A stretch of 64,000 nucleotides of DNA from Corynebacterium tapiri (GCF_006334925.1 NZ_VDHJ01000011.1:1-64000), one strand, 5' to 3'; positions 18,555-28,867 are shown, counted from the stretch's first letter. Program-made: numbers and translations. The notes: a model not told the origin generated them from the letters alone.

Positions 18555-19565
18555 GTGGATGTACTTGGCATCAAGCAGGCCAACTCCCGGGCGCTCCTCA
18601 TCGGCCTCGCCCTCACAGTCGCGCTCCTCACAGCCATGGTGCTGGGCGTGATGATCGGCTCGGTCGAGCTGACCCCAACCCAGGTGTGGCAGGCGCTCAC
18701 GGGCAGTGCTGATCCCATGACGCGCGCAATCGTGTGGGAGATCCGCCTGCCGCGTGTGATCCTCGGCGCGCTGGCGGGTGCGGGCCTGGCGTTGGCGGGC
18801 CTGCTCATGCAGGTGCTGGTGCGCAACGTGCTTGCCGACCCCTATGTGCTCGGCATCAACTCCGGCGCCAGCGTCGGTGCGGCCGGTGCCATGCTCTTCG
18901 GCCTGGGTGCCCAGCTTGGCGACTACGCCCTCCAAGCCAGCGCCTTCGCCGGCGCTCTTGCTGCCAGCGCCCTCATCTTCGCCCTGGCCGGCCGGGGCAT
19001 GAGCCACCTGCGCCTGCTCATGGCGGGCGTGGCAGTCGGTTACGCGCTCTCGGCGGCCACCAGCTTCCTCGTGTTCGCCTCCGACTCGGCCGAGGGCGCG
19101 CGCTCGGTGATGTTTTGGCTGCTCGGCTCGCTCGGCCTGGCACGTTTTGGTGGGCCTTTGCTGGTGGTGGCGGTGGTCGTCGTCACGGCGCTGGCGGCCA
19201 CCATGAAATACGGTCCGCTTCTCGACGCCCTTTCCCTCGGAGATGACACCACCCACGCATTGGGTCTTAACCCGGAAAAGCTGCGCAAGCTGGCACTGGT
19301 GGGTGTGTGCTTGTTGGTCGGAGCCCTGGTCGCGATGGTCGGATCCATTGGGTTTGTCGGACTGATTGTGCCGCATGTGGCAAGAAGGTGTGCGGGGGCG
19401 GTGCATCGTCGCAACGCAATAATCACCGCGCTATTGGGGGCGGTGCTGCTGGTGGTGGCGGACCTGGCTGCGCGCACGCTGATGTCGCCGCAGGAGCTGC
19501 CCATTGGCATCATCACCGCGCTGGTGGGGGCGCCGTTCTTGTTGATACTCGTTCGCAAACTCTAG
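18555..19565 (+). CDS. FecCD-type ABC transporter permease
   Basis: A 336-residue inner-membrane permease with about nine or ten helices. Family markers are EIRLPRVILGALAGAGLALAG, RNVLADPYVLGINSGASVGA and GFVGLIVPHVARRCAG near the C-terminus, the ATPase-contacting loop. It belongs to the class importing iron siderophores, heme or cobalamin. It starts at GTG and diverges from ppa. The binding protein and ATPase genes follow directly (11-base gap, then a 4-base overlap), which makes a complete importer. I found no clear DtxR box in the 68-base upstream spacer, so iron control is not supported here. Confidence 0.92.
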   Translation: MDVLGIKQANSRALLIGLALTVALLTAMVLGVMIGSVELTPTQVWQALTGSADPMTRAIVWEIRLPRVILGALAGAGLALAGLLMQVLVRNVLADPYVLGINSGASVGAAGAMLFGLGAQLGDYALQASAFAGALAASALIFALAGRGMSHLRLLMAGVAVGYALSAATSFLVFASDSAEGARSVMFWLLGSLGLARFGGPLLVVAVVVVTALAATMKYGPLLDALSLGDDTTHALGLNPEKLRKLALVGVCLLVGALVAMVGSIGFVGLIVPHVARRCAGAVHRRNAIITALLGAVLLVVADLAARTLMSPQELPIGIITALVGAPFLLILVRKL

Positions 19566-19576
19566 AGTCAGCAAGT

Positions 19577-20497
19577 ATGCGATCCCTAACTTCCCTTGCC
19601 GTGATACTTGCTTCAGCGGCAGCCCTGACCAGCTGTGCGAATACGCAGGAGGAGGCGAAGATCACCAACTGCGGGCACCCCGTCAACCTGCAGAAAGCGC
19701 CAGAGCGGGTCACGCTGCTGGCCCCGCACTCAGTAAACACGCTGGCTGCGCTCGGTGTGCTGGATAAGGTCACGGCCAAGGCGGGCAAGTATCCCGAGCA
19801 GCTGTACTCGCCGGAGACGAACGCGCAGCTGGCCAAGGTGCCCACGCTGACCGATGAGCTGGACCCCTCCGGTCACTTGAACATCGGTCGCGAGGAGGTC
19901 GTGGCCACCAACCCGGACCTGGTGATCGGCTACACCGACCAGGTCACTCCGCAGACGATGGGCAACACCCCGGTGGTCACCGAGCCGGTGTTCTGCGAGG
20001 GGGCTCACGACCCTGCCAGCTGGGACAGCGTGACCCAGGAGGTCGAGCTGTACGGCCAGATCTTCGACCGGGAGGACAAGGCGCGCGAGGTCAACGAGCA
20101 GATCAAGCAGCAGGTCGCGCAGATTAAGAAGGTGGATCGCCCGCTCAAGGTGGCGGTGCTGTACCCGTCGGTCGGCGGCGGGGTGACCTATGCCTACGGG
20201 TCGGCATCGATGGCCACCCCGGTGGTGGAGACGGCCGGCCTGGACAACGTGTTCGGGGACGTTAATGAGCGGGTGTTTGAGGTGTCGGCGGAGCAGATCG
20301 TCGCCAAGCAACCCGACGTCATCGTCGCGCTGTACCAGAGCGGCGACCCGGTGGAGTCCGTGCGTGCGTTGCCGGGAGCGGAGACCATCCCCGCAGTGCA
20401 GAATGACAAGATCATGGCGCTGCCCATGAACTACGCCGAGCCGCCCGGGCCGCTGGCCGTCGAGGGCGCGCGCCGGGTGGCTGAGTTCGCGCGATGA
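19577..20497 (+). CDS. ABC transporter substrate-binding lipoprotein (TroA/BtuF-like)
   Basis: A 306-residue lipoprotein. The signal peptide ends in the lipobox ALTSC with the lipidated cysteine at residue 20. RVTLLAPHSVNTLAALGVLDKV and NPDLVIGYTDQV match the periplasmic-binding-protein type 2 fold used for siderophores, heme and cobalamin. CEGAHDPASWDSV is a stretch I recognise from actinobacterial members of this group. The ligand cannot be assigned. It overlaps the downstream ATPase gene by four bases (ATGA) and starts at ATG 19577. Confidence 0.88.
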   Translation: MRSLTSLAVILASAAALTSCANTQEEAKITNCGHPVNLQKAPERVTLLAPHSVNTLAALGVLDKVTAKAGKYPEQLYSPETNAQLAKVPTLTDELDPSGHLNIGREEVVATNPDLVIGYTDQVTPQTMGNTPVVTEPVFCEGAHDPASWDSVTQEVELYGQIFDREDKAREVNEQIKQQVAQIKKVDRPLKVAVLYPSVGGGVTYAYGSASMATPVVETAGLDNVFGDVNERVFEVSAEQIVAKQPDVIVALYQSGDPVESVRALPGAETIPAVQNDKIMALPMNYAEPPGPLAVEGARRVAEFAR

Positions 20498-21261
20498 TCC
20501 GCGGGCGGGATCTGGGCCTCGAGCGCGGCGGCCACACAGTCCTCGAGGGCGTGGACATCCACGCTGCCGACGGGGAGATCGTGGGCGTGGTGGGCCCCAA
20601 TGGCTCCGGCAAGTCCAGCCTGCTCGCCCTGCTGTACGGGGCGCTCAAACCCTCGCGCGGCAGCGTGGAAATCGGCGGTGAACCGCTTACCGACCTATCT
20701 GCCGCCGAGCGGGCGCGCCGGGTGGCCGTGGTGGCACAGAACACCGACATGCACCTGCCGCTGAGCGTGGCCGAGGTGGTCAACCTGGGGCGCCTGGCCC
20801 ACCGCACCAGCGCACGGGTCAACGAGCAGGCGGTCACGCAGGCCCTGGAGGCCGTCAACCTGCTCGATCGCGCCCGCGACTCCGTGCTGGACCTCAGCGG
20901 TGGCGAGCGCCAGCGCGTGGCCATCGCGCGCGGGCTTGCACAACAGGCGCGCTCGATGCTGCTGGACGAGCCCACCAACCACCTCGATGTGCGCCATCAG
21001 CACGAGGTCATGAGCACGATCCGCCGGCTGCCCTGCGCGGTGGTGGTGCTGCACGACCTCAACCTGGCCGCGCGCTACTGCGATCGCATCGTGGCGCTGG
21101 ACGGCGGACGCGTGGTGGCCCAAGGAACGCCGCACGAGGTGCTCGTGCCGCAGGTGATCGAGCCGGTCTACCGGGTGCGCGTGGACGTGCGTGAGTTTGC
21201 CGACGCGCCCGATCTGGCCTTCAGCCTGCCGGACACCCCTGCGCGCCGGGCAACGGACTAG
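20494..21261 (+). CDS. ABC transporter ATP-binding protein (FecE/BtuD-like)
   Basis: A 255-residue ATPase that powers the preceding permease and binding protein. Walker A is GPNGSGKSS, the Q-loop is AQNTDMHLPLS, the signature is LSGGERQRVAIARGLAQ, and Walker B is MLLDEPTNHLDV followed by the H-loop VVLHDLN. The C-terminal extension after about residue 225 (VIEPVYRVRVDV) is typical of the FecE/HmuV group. The stop is 11 bases before dacB, so the transporter may read through into the cell-wall genes. Confidence 0.94.
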   Translation: MIRGRDLGLERGGHTVLEGVDIHAADGEIVGVVGPNGSGKSSLLALLYGALKPSRGSVEIGGEPLTDLSAAERARRVAVVAQNTDMHLPLSVAEVVNLGRLAHRTSARVNEQAVTQALEAVNLLDRARDSVLDLSGGERQRVAIARGLAQQARSMLLDEPTNHLDVRHQHEVMSTIRRLPCAVVVLHDLNLAARYCDRIVALDGGRVVAQGTPHEVLVPQVIEPVYRVRVDVREFADAPDLAFSLPDTPARRATD

Positions 21262-21272
21262 GGTTAGGCGCG

Positions 21273-22565
21273 ATGAGCGCAAAGAACATAGCGATTGCCG
21301 CAGCCGCCGGGTTGCTCACCATTGGTGTGGGCGCCACGGCGGCGGTCGGCGTGCTGTCCCACCAGCAATACGCCCACCTGGATCACGGACAGCCGCTGTC
21401 GGTGACCGCTCCGCCGCGCGAGATCACCCCGGCCGGGATCGACGTGCAGCCGGTGGACAATAACGCGCTCAACGCCCAGCTCAGCGGCCTGGCTGCGGAT
21501 CCGGCGCTGGGGACCATGCACGGCATTGTCACCGACTCCACCAGTGGCGAGGTGATATGGAGCCAGAACCCGGATGGTGCGCTCACCCCGGCCAGCTCCA
21601 CGAAGGTGCTCACCGCGGCGGCTGCGGTGCTCTCTTTGCGTGAAGACTCCGTGCTCACCACCGAAGTCGTGCGCGGCCAGGCCCCCGGTTCGGTGGTCAT
21701 TCGCGCGGCTGGCGATGTGTGGCTCACACCAGAAAAGATCGACGAGCTGGCCCGCGAGATCAAGGCCACGGGGATGAACGTAGACACCGTGGCGGTGGAC
21801 ACCTCGCTGTGGACCGGGCCGACCATCCTGGAGGGCTGGGATCCGACCAACGTGGATGGCGGCTACGTGGCGCCCCTGGAGCCGGCCATGATCTATGGCG
21901 GGCGCATCGGGGCCTCGGAAGGCGATGCCCCGCGCAGCCACACCCCGGCCGTGGACGTGGCCGGTGCGTTGGCGCAGCGCTTGGGTGCCCCGACCGTGGG
22001 AATGGGGCCGGCCCCGACGGGTGCAGACCCGATCGCCAGCGTCGATTCGCCCCCGCTGTCCGAGCGACTCAAGGAGATGCTGCTGCACTCCGACAACGTC
22101 ATGGCCGAGGCCATCGGCCGCGAGGTCGCGCTTGGGCGCGGCACTGGTAACTCCGCGGATGCGGCCACCCGCGCGACCCTGGAGATTCTCACCGAGGCCG
22201 GCTTTGACACCTCCGAGACCACACTCAAGGACAACTCGGGCCTGAGCGTGGACAACAAGATCCGCCCGCAGCTGCTCAGCGACATCCTGACCGCCGGCGC
22301 GACCGGTGAGCGCCTGCGCCCCCTGCTGGCCGACCTCCCGGTGGCTTCGGGCGACGGCACGCTGGAGAATCGTTACCTGGACATGCCCGGCCGCGGCTGG
22401 GTGCGCGCCAAGACCGGCACCCTGACCGGCGTGAATGCCCTGGCCGGTTCGGTCACCGCGAAGTCCGGGCGCGTGTACACCTTCGCCTTCATCTCCAACG
22501 ACGCCGACATCACCGCCGGGCGCCGCGCCCTGGATCGCATGGCTTCGGCCCTGCGGGAGGCCTAG
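21273..22565 (+). CDS. dacB: D-alanyl-D-alanine carboxypeptidase/endopeptidase (PBP4, DacB)
   Basis: A 430-residue secreted serine peptidase of family S13 that trims peptidoglycan stem peptides. An N-terminal hydrophobic segment (about residues 5-27) acts as signal or anchor. The active-site motifs are PASSTK (Ser108, Lys111), SDN near residue 273 and KTGTLTG near residue 379, in the correct order and spacing. The neighbourhood ppa/dacB/tilS/hpt is conserved in Mycobacterium, where ppa and dacB are direct neighbours; here the ABC transporter separates them. Confidence 0.94.
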   Translation: MSAKNIAIAAAAGLLTIGVGATAAVGVLSHQQYAHLDHGQPLSVTAPPREITPAGIDVQPVDNNALNAQLSGLAADPALGTMHGIVTDSTSGEVIWSQNPDGALTPASSTKVLTAAAAVLSLREDSVLTTEVVRGQAPGSVVIRAAGDVWLTPEKIDELAREIKATGMNVDTVAVDTSLWTGPTILEGWDPTNVDGGYVAPLEPAMIYGGRIGASEGDAPRSHTPAVDVAGALAQRLGAPTVGMGPAPTGADPIASVDSPPLSERLKEMLLHSDNVMAEAIGREVALGRGTGNSADAATRATLEILTEAGFDTSETTLKDNSGLSVDNKIRPQLLSDILTAGATGERLRPLLADLPVASGDGTLENRYLDMPGRGWVRAKTGTLTGVNALAGSVTAKSGRVYTFAFISNDADITAGRRALDRMASALREA

Positions 22566-23498
22566 GTGCTGGATTACCCCCGGGTAAGCCCGCACTTTCT
22601 CGCTTGTCGACGCTCCGTTAGACCACTTCGCCCCGCCCACCCCGACGTGGTGGTGGGCCTCTCCGGAGGAGCAGACTCCCTGGCCCTAGTGGCTGCGTGC
22701 GTGGCCGAAAAGTTTGCCGTGCACGCGGTGGTGGTTGACCACCAGTTGCAGGAGGGCTCCGCTGCGGTGGCCGAACGCGCAGCCGAGCAGGCCCGCGATC
22801 TGGGGGCGAGTGCTCAGGTCATCGCCGTCGACGTGGTTGATGATGGTGTGGGCATGGAGGCGGCGGCCCGGGAGGCTCGATACGCGGCGCTGCGGGAGGT
22901 AGCCGGCCAGCGCCCCGTCCTGGTAGCCCACACCGCAAATGACCAGGCCGAGACCTTGTTACTTGGACTCCTGCGCGGGCGAGCCGTGGGGATGAGCGCG
23001 GCCAGCGGGCAGATCCTGCGACCCTTCCTACAAATCCGCCGCGCCGACACCGAGGGGGCCTGCCGGGAGTTAGGGCTGGCCTGGTGGAGCGATCCGCACA
23101 ACAACAATCCGGCGTTTGCCCGGGTGGCGGTGCGCACTCGCGTCATCCCGGAGCTCGAGCGCATCCTGGGCGGAGACGCCGTGGCCCCGCTGGCCCTGGC
23201 GGCGGAGAGGGCAGCGGCCGACGAGGCGCTACTAGCCGGGTGGGCAGATGGGCCCACCGACGACGCCCGCGAGCTGGCGAGCCTGCCCGAGCCGGTGCGC
23301 CGACGCCAGATCGTGGCCTGGTTGCAAGCCCATACGCTGCGGGTGAGCGATGGGGTGGTCCGGGGCATCGACAAGCTAGTGAGTGCGCGCGGAACAGGCG
23401 GAGTCGCCGCCGGTAAAGTAGGCGGAACACGGTTGGAGGTCCGCGTGATAGATGGCAGACTGACCGTTGTCCGTCAGGAGCAAGAAAGGCGCGTTTAG
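22566..23498 (+). CDS. tilS: tRNA(Ile)-lysidine synthase TilS
   Basis: A 310-residue enzyme that modifies the wobble cytidine of the CAU-anticodon isoleucine tRNA to lysidine using lysine and ATP, an essential decoding step. The PP-loop is [12 protein letters not shown] (about residues 30-41), and [18 protein letters not shown] is the characteristic second motif. [10 protein letters not shown] and [18 protein letters not shown] match the family as well. The GTG at 22566 immediately follows the dacB stop. A one-mismatch copy of the dispersed word lies in the first codons. The length is typical of actinobacterial TilS. Confidence 0.93.
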   Translation: MLDYPRVSPHFLACRRSVRPLRPAHPDVVVGLSGGADSLALVAACVAEKFAVHAVVVDHQLQEGSAAVAERAAEQARDLGASAQVIAVDVVDDGVGMEAAAREARYAALREVAGQRPVLVAHTANDQAETLLLGLLRGRAVGMSAASGQILRPFLQIRRADTEGACRELGLAWWSDPHNNNPAFARVAVRTRVIPELERILGGDAVAPLALAAERAAADEALLAGWADGPTDDARELASLPEPVRRRQIVAWLQAHTLRVSDGVVRGIDKLVSARGTGGVAAGKVGGTRLEVRVIDGRLTVVRQEQERRV

Positions 23499-23502
23499 GC
23501 AC

Positions 23503-24090
23503 ATGCACGACACCAAGGATTTCCAGGTCCCGCCGCACCGCTACGGTGACGACGTCGAGTCCATCCTCATCAGCGAGGAGCAGCTGCAGGCTCGCATCCA
23601 GGAGCTGGCAGACAAGGTCTCCGAGCACTACCGAGACTCCGAGCAGGACCTCCTTTTGATCTGCGTGCTCAAGGGCGCAGTACTCTTCCTCACCGACTTC
23701 GCTCGCGCACTGAGCATTCCCAGCGAGATGGAGTTCATGGCTGTTAGTTCCTACGGCAACTCCACCTCCTCTTCGGGCGTGGTGCGCATTTTGAAGGACC
23801 TGGACCGCGACATCGCTGGCCGCGACGTGCTCATCGTCGAGGACATCATCGACTCCGGCCTGACCCTGAGCTGGCTGATGAAGAACCTGCGCGGCCGCAA
23901 CCCCAAGTCGCTCAACGTGGTCACCCTCCTGCGCAAGCCCGAGGTGCAGACCGCGCAGGTCGACCTGTTCGACGTCGGCTTCGACATCCCCAACGAGTTC
24001 GTCATCGGCTACGGCCTGGACTACGCCGAGCGCTACCGCGACCTGCCGTACGTAGGCACCCTGCACCCGCGCGTGTACGGCGGCAAGTAA
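23503..24090 (+). CDS. hpt: Hypoxanthine(-guanine) phosphoribosyltransferase
   Basis: A 195-residue purine salvage enzyme that converts hypoxanthine or guanine plus PRPP to IMP or GMP. The PRPP-binding motif [14 protein letters not shown] lies at about residues 110-123. The flexible-loop segment [14 protein letters not shown] and the end motif [20 protein letters not shown] are textbook Hpt. The ATG at 23503 is preferred: AGGAG and AAAGG lie upstream, and the alternative start adds 12 residues overlapping tilS. ftsH follows after 15 bases. Confidence 0.96.
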   Translation: MHDTKDFQVPPHRYGDDVESILISEEQLQARIQELADKVSEHYRDSEQDLLLICVLKGAVLFLTDFARALSIPSEMEFMAVSSYGNSTSSSGVVRILKDLDRDIAGRDVLIVEDIIDSGLTLSWLMKNLRGRNPKSLNVVTLLRKPEVQTAQVDLFDVGFDIPNEFVIGYGLDYAERYRDLPYVGTLHPRVYGGK

Positions 24091-24105
24091 GAAACCCCAC
24101 ACAGA

Positions 24106-26565
24106 ATGAACAACAAGAAGATTCTCAACCTCGGGCTGGCCGCCGCGGTCGCCCTGGTGCTCATCTTTATCACCACCACGCTGCTTGACCCCACGCGCTC
24201 GTTCATGCGCGTGGACACCTCGGTGGCGATCCAGCAACTCAGCGACTCCAACGTCAAGGAGGCGCAGATCGACGATCGCGAGCAGCGCCTGCGCCTGGAG
24301 CTCAAGGAGCCCATCACGGTTGAGGAACGCGAAGGCGTCACCGAGATCATCACCCAGTATCCGGCGCGCACGGCACCGCAGATTTTCGACGCCGTGCAAA
24401 AAGCGGATGCGGAGAAGTACACCACGAATGTCACGCAGGATTCCTTCCTGCTGAACATGCTGGGCTTCCTGCTGCCCTCCCTGCTGATCTTCGGCCTTCT
24501 CTTCTTCTTTATCACCCGCATGCAGTCCGGCGGGGGCGGCATGTTCGGCATCGGCGGCAACAAGGCCAAGCAGCTGACCAAGGACATGCCCACCAACACC
24601 TTCGAGGATGTGGCGGGTGCCGACGAAGCCGTCGACGAGCTGCAGGAAGTCGTGGACTTTCTGCAGGACGGCTCGCGCTACGAAAAGCTGGGCGCCAAGA
24701 TCCCCAAGGGCGTGCTGCTCTACGGCCCTCCCGGTACCGGTAAGACGCTGATTGCGCGCGCGGTGGCCGGTGAGGCCGGCGTGCCGTTCTACACCATCTC
24801 CGGTTCGGACTTCGTGGAGATGTTTGTGGGCGTGGGCGCCTCGCGTGTGCGTGACCTGTTCAAGCAGGCCCGCGAGAACTCGCCCTGCATCATTTTCGTC
24901 GACGAGATCGACGCGGTCGGTCGCCAGCGTGGCTCCGGCATGGGCGGTGGCCACGACGAGCGCGAGCAGACCCTGAACCAGCTGCTGGTGGAGATGGACG
25001 GCTTCGGCGATCGCGAGGGCATCATCCTCATCGCGGCCACGAACCGCCCCGACATCCTCGACCCGGCGTTGCTGCGCCCGGGCCGCTTCGACCGCCAGAT
25101 CCCGGTGACCAACCCGGATCTGGCCGGCCGCCAGCAGATCCTCAAGGTGCACGCCAAGGGCAAGCCGATGGGCCCGGATGCGGACCTCGACGCCCTGGCC
25201 AAGCGCACCGCCGGCATGTCCGGCGCCGACCTGGCCAACGTAATCAACGAGGCCGCGCTGCTGACCGCCCGCATCGGCGGCAACATCATCACCGCCGACG
25301 CACTGGAGGAGGCCACCGACCGCGTGATTGGCGGACCGCGTCGTTCCTCCAAGATCATCAGCGAGCAGGAGAAGAAGGTCACCGCCTACCACGAGGGCGG
25401 CCACACCCTGGCCGCGTGGGCTCTCAAGGACATTGAGCGCGTGTACAAGGTGACCATCCTCGCGCGCGGGCGCACCGGCGGTCACGCCATGACCGCCCAG
25501 GAAGACGACAAGGGGATGTACACCATCTCCGAGCTCTACGCTCGCCTGGTCTTTGCCATGGGCGGCCGCGCTGCCGAGGAGGTCGTCTTCGGTGCTCCCA
25601 CCACGGGTGCCTCGGCCGACATTGAGCAGGCCACCAAGATCGCCCGCTCCATGGTCACCGAGTACGGCATGGCCCCGGCCCTGGGCCCCATCAAGTACGG
25701 CACCGAGCAGGGCGATCCCTTCTCGGGTGCCGGCGGAGGCGGGCAGCTCGACTACTCGCCCGAGGTGGCCGAGCAGATCGACATCGCCGTCGCTCACCTC
25801 ATCCGCTCTGCGCACCGCCGCGCCTACGACATCCTCACCGCCCAGCGCGATCACCTTGACCGGCTGGCTGAGAAGCTGCTGGAGAAGGAGACGCTGCGTC
25901 GGCCTGACCTGGAGGCCCTGTTCAGCGACATCGAGCCCGAGCCGGTGGGCAACATCTTCCCGGGCACCCCGGAGGAGTTCCCGCGCCAGCTGGGCCGCGA
26001 GCCGGTGAAGACTCCGACCGAGCTGGCCATCGAGCGTGGCGAGGAACCACCCAAGCGCTTCAGCCTGCTCGAGGCCTCCAAGAAGGCTCGCGCCGAGCGC
26101 ATGAAGGAGCTCGAAGAGTCCCGCAAGCAGGAGGCCGCCAAGTCCACCTCGCCGTGGTCGCACTCCGGCGGCTCCACCCGCGCCTCGGCCCCGCAGAACG
26201 AGGGCGGCAAGCACGCCAAGCCGGAGGCGCCGAGCCCGCGCTACGAGGGCACCCCGCCGCCGAAGGACTGGCACATTCCGGGTTGGCCACAGGCCTCGCA
26301 GCCTTCCCAGCCCTCCCAGCCTGCGCCCAAGCCGCAGGAGTCGCCCCGCGAAGACTCTGCTCCCAATGAGCATCCGGGCATGAAGAACTACTCGGATGAG
26401 GAGCCCATCGGTTTCCGCCTGCCGGAGAACGAGCGCCCCGATAACCAGGAGCGCGCCGAAGACAACGAAGCCGCGAAAAATTCTGAGACCAGCGAGATGC
26501 CGCGGGTGCTGGATCCGACCCAGGACTTTGGCAACGGCTCGGGTGAGGGCAAGAATGAGCGCTAA
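24106..26565 (+). CDS. ftsH: ATP-dependent zinc metalloprotease FtsH
   Basis: An 819-residue membrane-anchored AAA+ protease that degrades misfolded membrane and regulatory proteins. Two helices (about residues 7-24 and 119-139) flank a small extracytoplasmic domain. The AAA module has Walker A GPPGTGKT (about 207-214), Walker [12 protein letters not shown] and the second region of homology [17 protein letters not shown]. The zinc site is HEGGH (about 429-433; HEAGH in most relatives). After about residue 640 the protein has a long disordered tail rich in Pro, Glu, Ser and Gln, longer than in E. coli but common in actinobacteria. Its end overlaps folE by 11 bases. Confidence 0.97.
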   Translation: MNNKKILNLGLAAAVALVLIFITTTLLDPTRSFMRVDTSVAIQQLSDSNVKEAQIDDREQRLRLELKEPITVEEREGVTEIITQYPARTAPQIFDAVQKADAEKYTTNVTQDSFLLNMLGFLLPSLLIFGLLFFFITRMQSGGGGMFGIGGNKAKQLTKDMPTNTFEDVAGADEAVDELQEVVDFLQDGSRYEKLGAKIPKGVLLYGPPGTGKTLIARAVAGEAGVPFYTISGSDFVEMFVGVGASRVRDLFKQARENSPCIIFVDEIDAVGRQRGSGMGGGHDEREQTLNQLLVEMDGFGDREGIILIAATNRPDILDPALLRPGRFDRQIPVTNPDLAGRQQILKVHAKGKPMGPDADLDALAKRTAGMSGADLANVINEAALLTARIGGNIITADALEEATDRVIGGPRRSSKIISEQEKKVTAYHEGGHTLAAWALKDIERVYKVTILARGRTGGHAMTAQEDDKGMYTISELYARLVFAMGGRAAEEVVFGAPTTGASADIEQATKIARSMVTEYGMAPALGPIKYGTEQGDPFSGAGGGGQLDYSPEVAEQIDIAVAHLIRSAHRRAYDILTAQRDHLDRLAEKLLEKETLRRPDLEALFSDIEPEPVGNIFPGTPEEFPRQLGREPVKTPTELAIERGEEPPKRFSLLEASKKARAERMKELEESRKQEAAKSTSPWSHSGGSTRASAPQNEGGKHAKPEAPSPRYEGTPPPKDWHIPGWPQASQPSQPSQPAPKPQESPREDSAPNEHPGMKNYSDEEPIGFRLPENERPDNQERAEDNEAAKNSETSEMPRVLDPTQDFGNGSGEGKNER

Positions 26566-27127
26566 CTTCGACGCAGCCCGCGCCGAGGCTGCCGTGCGCG
26601 AGCTCCTGCTGGCCGTGGGAGAGGACCCGGACCGCGAAGGCCTGCGCGAAACACCTGCCCGGGTGGCGCGCGCCTTCCGCGAGAACTTCGCCGGCCTGGG
26701 GGTGGATCCGGCCGAGGTGCTGGAGCGCACGTTCAGCGAGGATCACCAGGAACTCGTCCTGGTCAAGGACATCCCCATCTACTCGATGTGCGAACACCAC
26801 CTCCTGCCGTTTTTCGGCGTGGCCCACATCGGCTACATCCCCAACAAGCAGGGCAAGGTCACGGGGTTGTCCAAGCTCGCGCGCCTGGCCGACCTTTATG
26901 CCAAGCGCCCGCAGGTGCAGGAGCGCCTGACCTCCCAGATCGCGGACGCGCTGGTCGATCGCCTCCAGGCCCAGTCCGTCATCGTCGTCATCGAGTGCGA
27001 GCACCTGTGCATGGGCATGCGGGGCATCCGCAAGCCGGGTGCGATGACCACCACGTCCGCCGTGCGCGGCGGATTCAAGCAGTCCGCGGCCTCGCGCGCT
27101 GAGGTCTTGAGCCTGATCAGGGGATAA
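26555..27127 (+). CDS. folE: GTP cyclohydrolase I
   Basis: A 190-residue enzyme for the first step of folate synthesis, converting GTP to 7,8-dihydroneopterin triphosphate. The zinc ligands are in [12 protein letters not shown] and [30 protein letters not shown] and the C-terminal [10 protein letters not shown] are diagnostic. The ATG at 26555 overlaps ftsH by 11 bases; the following folP starts two bases after the stop. This opens a compact folE-folP-folB-folK operon. Confidence 0.97.
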   Translation: MSANFDAARAEAAVRELLLAVGEDPDREGLRETPARVARAFRENFAGLGVDPAEVLERTFSEDHQELVLVKDIPIYSMCEHHLLPFFGVAHIGYIPNKQGKVTGLSKLARLADLYAKRPQVQERLTSQIADALVDRLQAQSVIVVIECEHLCMGMRGIRKPGAMTTTSAVRGGFKQSAASRAEVLSLIRG

Positions 27128-27129
27128 CC

Positions 27130-27984
27130 ATGGTGCTGTCACTGGAAACGTCCGGGCGCTGCCAGATCATGGGCATCGTCAACGTCACCGAGGATTCCTT
27201 CTCCGACGGCGGCAAGTGGTTGGCCACCGACGCCGCCATCGCACACGCCCATGAGCTTGTCGACGCCGGTGCGGACATCATCGACGTCGGCGGCGAATCC
27301 ACCCGCCCGGGTGCCACCCGCGTTGCCGCCGAAGACGAGATCGCCCGCGTGGTCCCGGTTGTGAAGGCCCTGGCCTCCGAGGGCATCGCGGTGAGCGTGG
27401 ACACGATGCGCGCTGCCACGGCCCGCGCGGTGGCGGATGCTGGGGCGCAGATGCTTAACGACGTCTCCGGCGGCCTGGCAGATCCAGACATGTTCCAGGC
27501 TATGGCCGACACCGGCCTGGCGGTCTGCCTGATGCACTGGCGCACCGTCAATGGCCAGGACTTCGCCGAGGCTTCCGGTTCGGCCGACCACGGCGGCGAT
27601 GTGGTGGCGGATGTGCGCCGCGTGCTGGCTGATTGCGCCTCGAAGGCTGTCGACGCTGGCGTGGACCCCTCACGCATCGTCTTCGACCCGGGCCTGGGCT
27701 TTGCCAAGACCCCGGAAGAGAACTGGCAGCTGCTTCATGCCCTGCCCGAGCTCGTGGCCGAGGGCACTCCCATCCTGGTCGGGGCCTCCCGCAAGCGGTT
27801 CTTGGCCGGAATTCGCCGCGAGCGGGGCCTGAACCCGACCCCGCAGGATGCCGACCCGGCCACCGCCGCAGTGACCGCCCTCTCCGCAGCAGCCGGGGCG
27901 TGGGCCGTGCGCGTCCACGAGGTGGCCACCAACCGGGATGCCGTCGACGTGGCTGCTGCATGGAACGGAGGTAAGCGTGGCTGA
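27130..27984 (+). CDS. folP: Dihydropteroate synthase
   Basis: A 284-residue enzyme that joins p-aminobenzoate and hydroxymethyldihydropterin pyrophosphate; it is the target of sulfonamides. Signature stretches are IMGIVNVTEDSFSDGG (pterin site; other bacteria often have Pro or Asp where Glu stands), DIIDVGGESTRPGA and the C-terminal GASRKRFLAG with VHEVATNRDAV. The start at ATG 27130 follows folE by two bases and the stop overlaps folB by eight. The pabAB and pabC genes for its second substrate lie eight kilobases downstream. Confidence 0.96.
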   Translation: MVLSLETSGRCQIMGIVNVTEDSFSDGGKWLATDAAIAHAHELVDAGADIIDVGGESTRPGATRVAAEDEIARVVPVVKALASEGIAVSVDTMRAATARAVADAGAQMLNDVSGGLADPDMFQAMADTGLAVCLMHWRTVNGQDFAEASGSADHGGDVVADVRRVLADCASKAVDAGVDPSRIVFDPGLGFAKTPEENWQLLHALPELVAEGTPILVGASRKRFLAGIRRERGLNPTPQDADPATAAVTALSAAAGAWAVRVHEVATNRDAVDVAAAWNGGKRG

Positions 27985-28354
27985 TCGCATCGAACTCAAG
28001 GGCCTGCGGGCCTACGGCTACCACGGGGTGCTCGCGCACGAGCGGGAGTTTGGCCAGCGCTTCAGCGTGGACATCACCTGCTGGCTGGACACCTCCCAGG
28101 CCGCGGCCAACGATGATCTGACCCAGACCGTCAACTACGCCGAGCTCGCCGAGATGGCACACGGTGTGGTCACCGGTCAGCCGCGCGACCTCATCGAGAC
28201 GGTGGCGGCCGAGATCGCCGAAACCGCCCTGGCCACGTACGAGCAGTTGCACGCCGTCGAGGTCACCGTGCACAAACCACATGCACCCATCGCGCTGACC
28301 TTCGATGATGTCGCCGTGGTTGCCCGTCGCTCCCGGAAAGGAATGCGCTCATGA
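27977..28354 (+). CDS. folB: Dihydroneopterin aldolase
   Basis: A 125-residue folate enzyme that cleaves dihydroneopterin to hydroxymethyldihydropterin. The typical start region DRIELKGLRAYGYHGVLAHERE contains the conserved YHGVxxxE motif, and LIETVAAEIAETAL and VHKPHAPI follow as expected. The GTG at 27977 overlaps the folP stop and has GGAGG upstream. It overlaps folK by four bases. Confidence 0.95.
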   Translation: MADRIELKGLRAYGYHGVLAHEREFGQRFSVDITCWLDTSQAAANDDLTQTVNYAELAEMAHGVVTGQPRDLIETVAAEIAETALATYEQLHAVEVTVHKPHAPIALTFDDVAVVARRSRKGMRS

Positions 28355-28842
28355 GGGCTGTCTTATCGATCGGTTCCAACATGGCAGATAGCCATGCTCT
28401 GCTGCGCAGCGTGGTCGACGAGTTCGCAGACGAGCTCGTCGCTGCCAGCGACCTGTACCGCACGCCCGCCTGGGGCCTGGAGGATCAACCGGACTTTCTC
28501 AACGCCGTGCTGATCGTCGAGGTGGACTCCACACCCGAGGAGCTCTTGGCTCGCGGCCAGAAGCTGGAGCAGCGCGCGGATCGCGTGCGCACAGTGCGCT
28601 GGGGACCGCGCACACTGGACGTGGACATCGTCGCGCTTGGCGACGCCCCCGCCTACGCCCACACCGAGAACACCCCGCTGCTGGCCGTGCCGCACCCGCA
28701 CGCCCACGAGCGGGCATTTGTGCTGGTTCCGTGGCTGCACATCGAGCCCGACGCGCAGCTAAACGGCACGCCTATCGCCGACCTGGTCGATGAACTCGAC
28801 GCGCTCGAGGTAGCCAGCGTGGCTACCCTGGGCCGCATCTAG
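28351..28842 (+). CDS. folK: 2-amino-4-hydroxy-6-hydroxymethyldihydropteridine pyrophosphokinase
   Basis: A 163-residue kinase that transfers pyrophosphate from ATP to hydroxymethyldihydropterin. It begins with AVLSIGSNMADS. It holds LYRTPAWGLEDQPDFLNAV and the magnesium/ATP motif RWGPRTLDVDIVALG, where the two aspartates bind metal. VPHPHAHERAFVLVP matches the HPR-ERxFVLxP ending. It is the last folate gene of the cluster, followed 25 bases later by the DUF3180 gene. Confidence 0.96.
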   Translation: MRAVLSIGSNMADSHALLRSVVDEFADELVAASDLYRTPAWGLEDQPDFLNAVLIVEVDSTPEELLARGQKLEQRADRVRTVRWGPRTLDVDIVALGDAPAYAHTENTPLLAVPHPHAHERAFVLVPWLHIEPDAQLNGTPIADLVDELDALEVASVATLGRI

Positions 28843-28867
28843 GCAGACGCTGAAGGAGGCCTGCGAC

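Noticed and set aside
23143..26730. Open frame of about 1195 codons antisense to ftsH and hpt
   Set aside because: The composition is low-complexity (His, Gly, Leu, Asp), there is no start region or motif, and ftsH with folE on the other strand are certain.
27160..27210. Glu in NVTEDSFSDGG of FolP as a sulfonamide-resistance change
   Set aside because: This position varies among actinobacterial FolP proteins; the sequence alone does not support a resistance claim.
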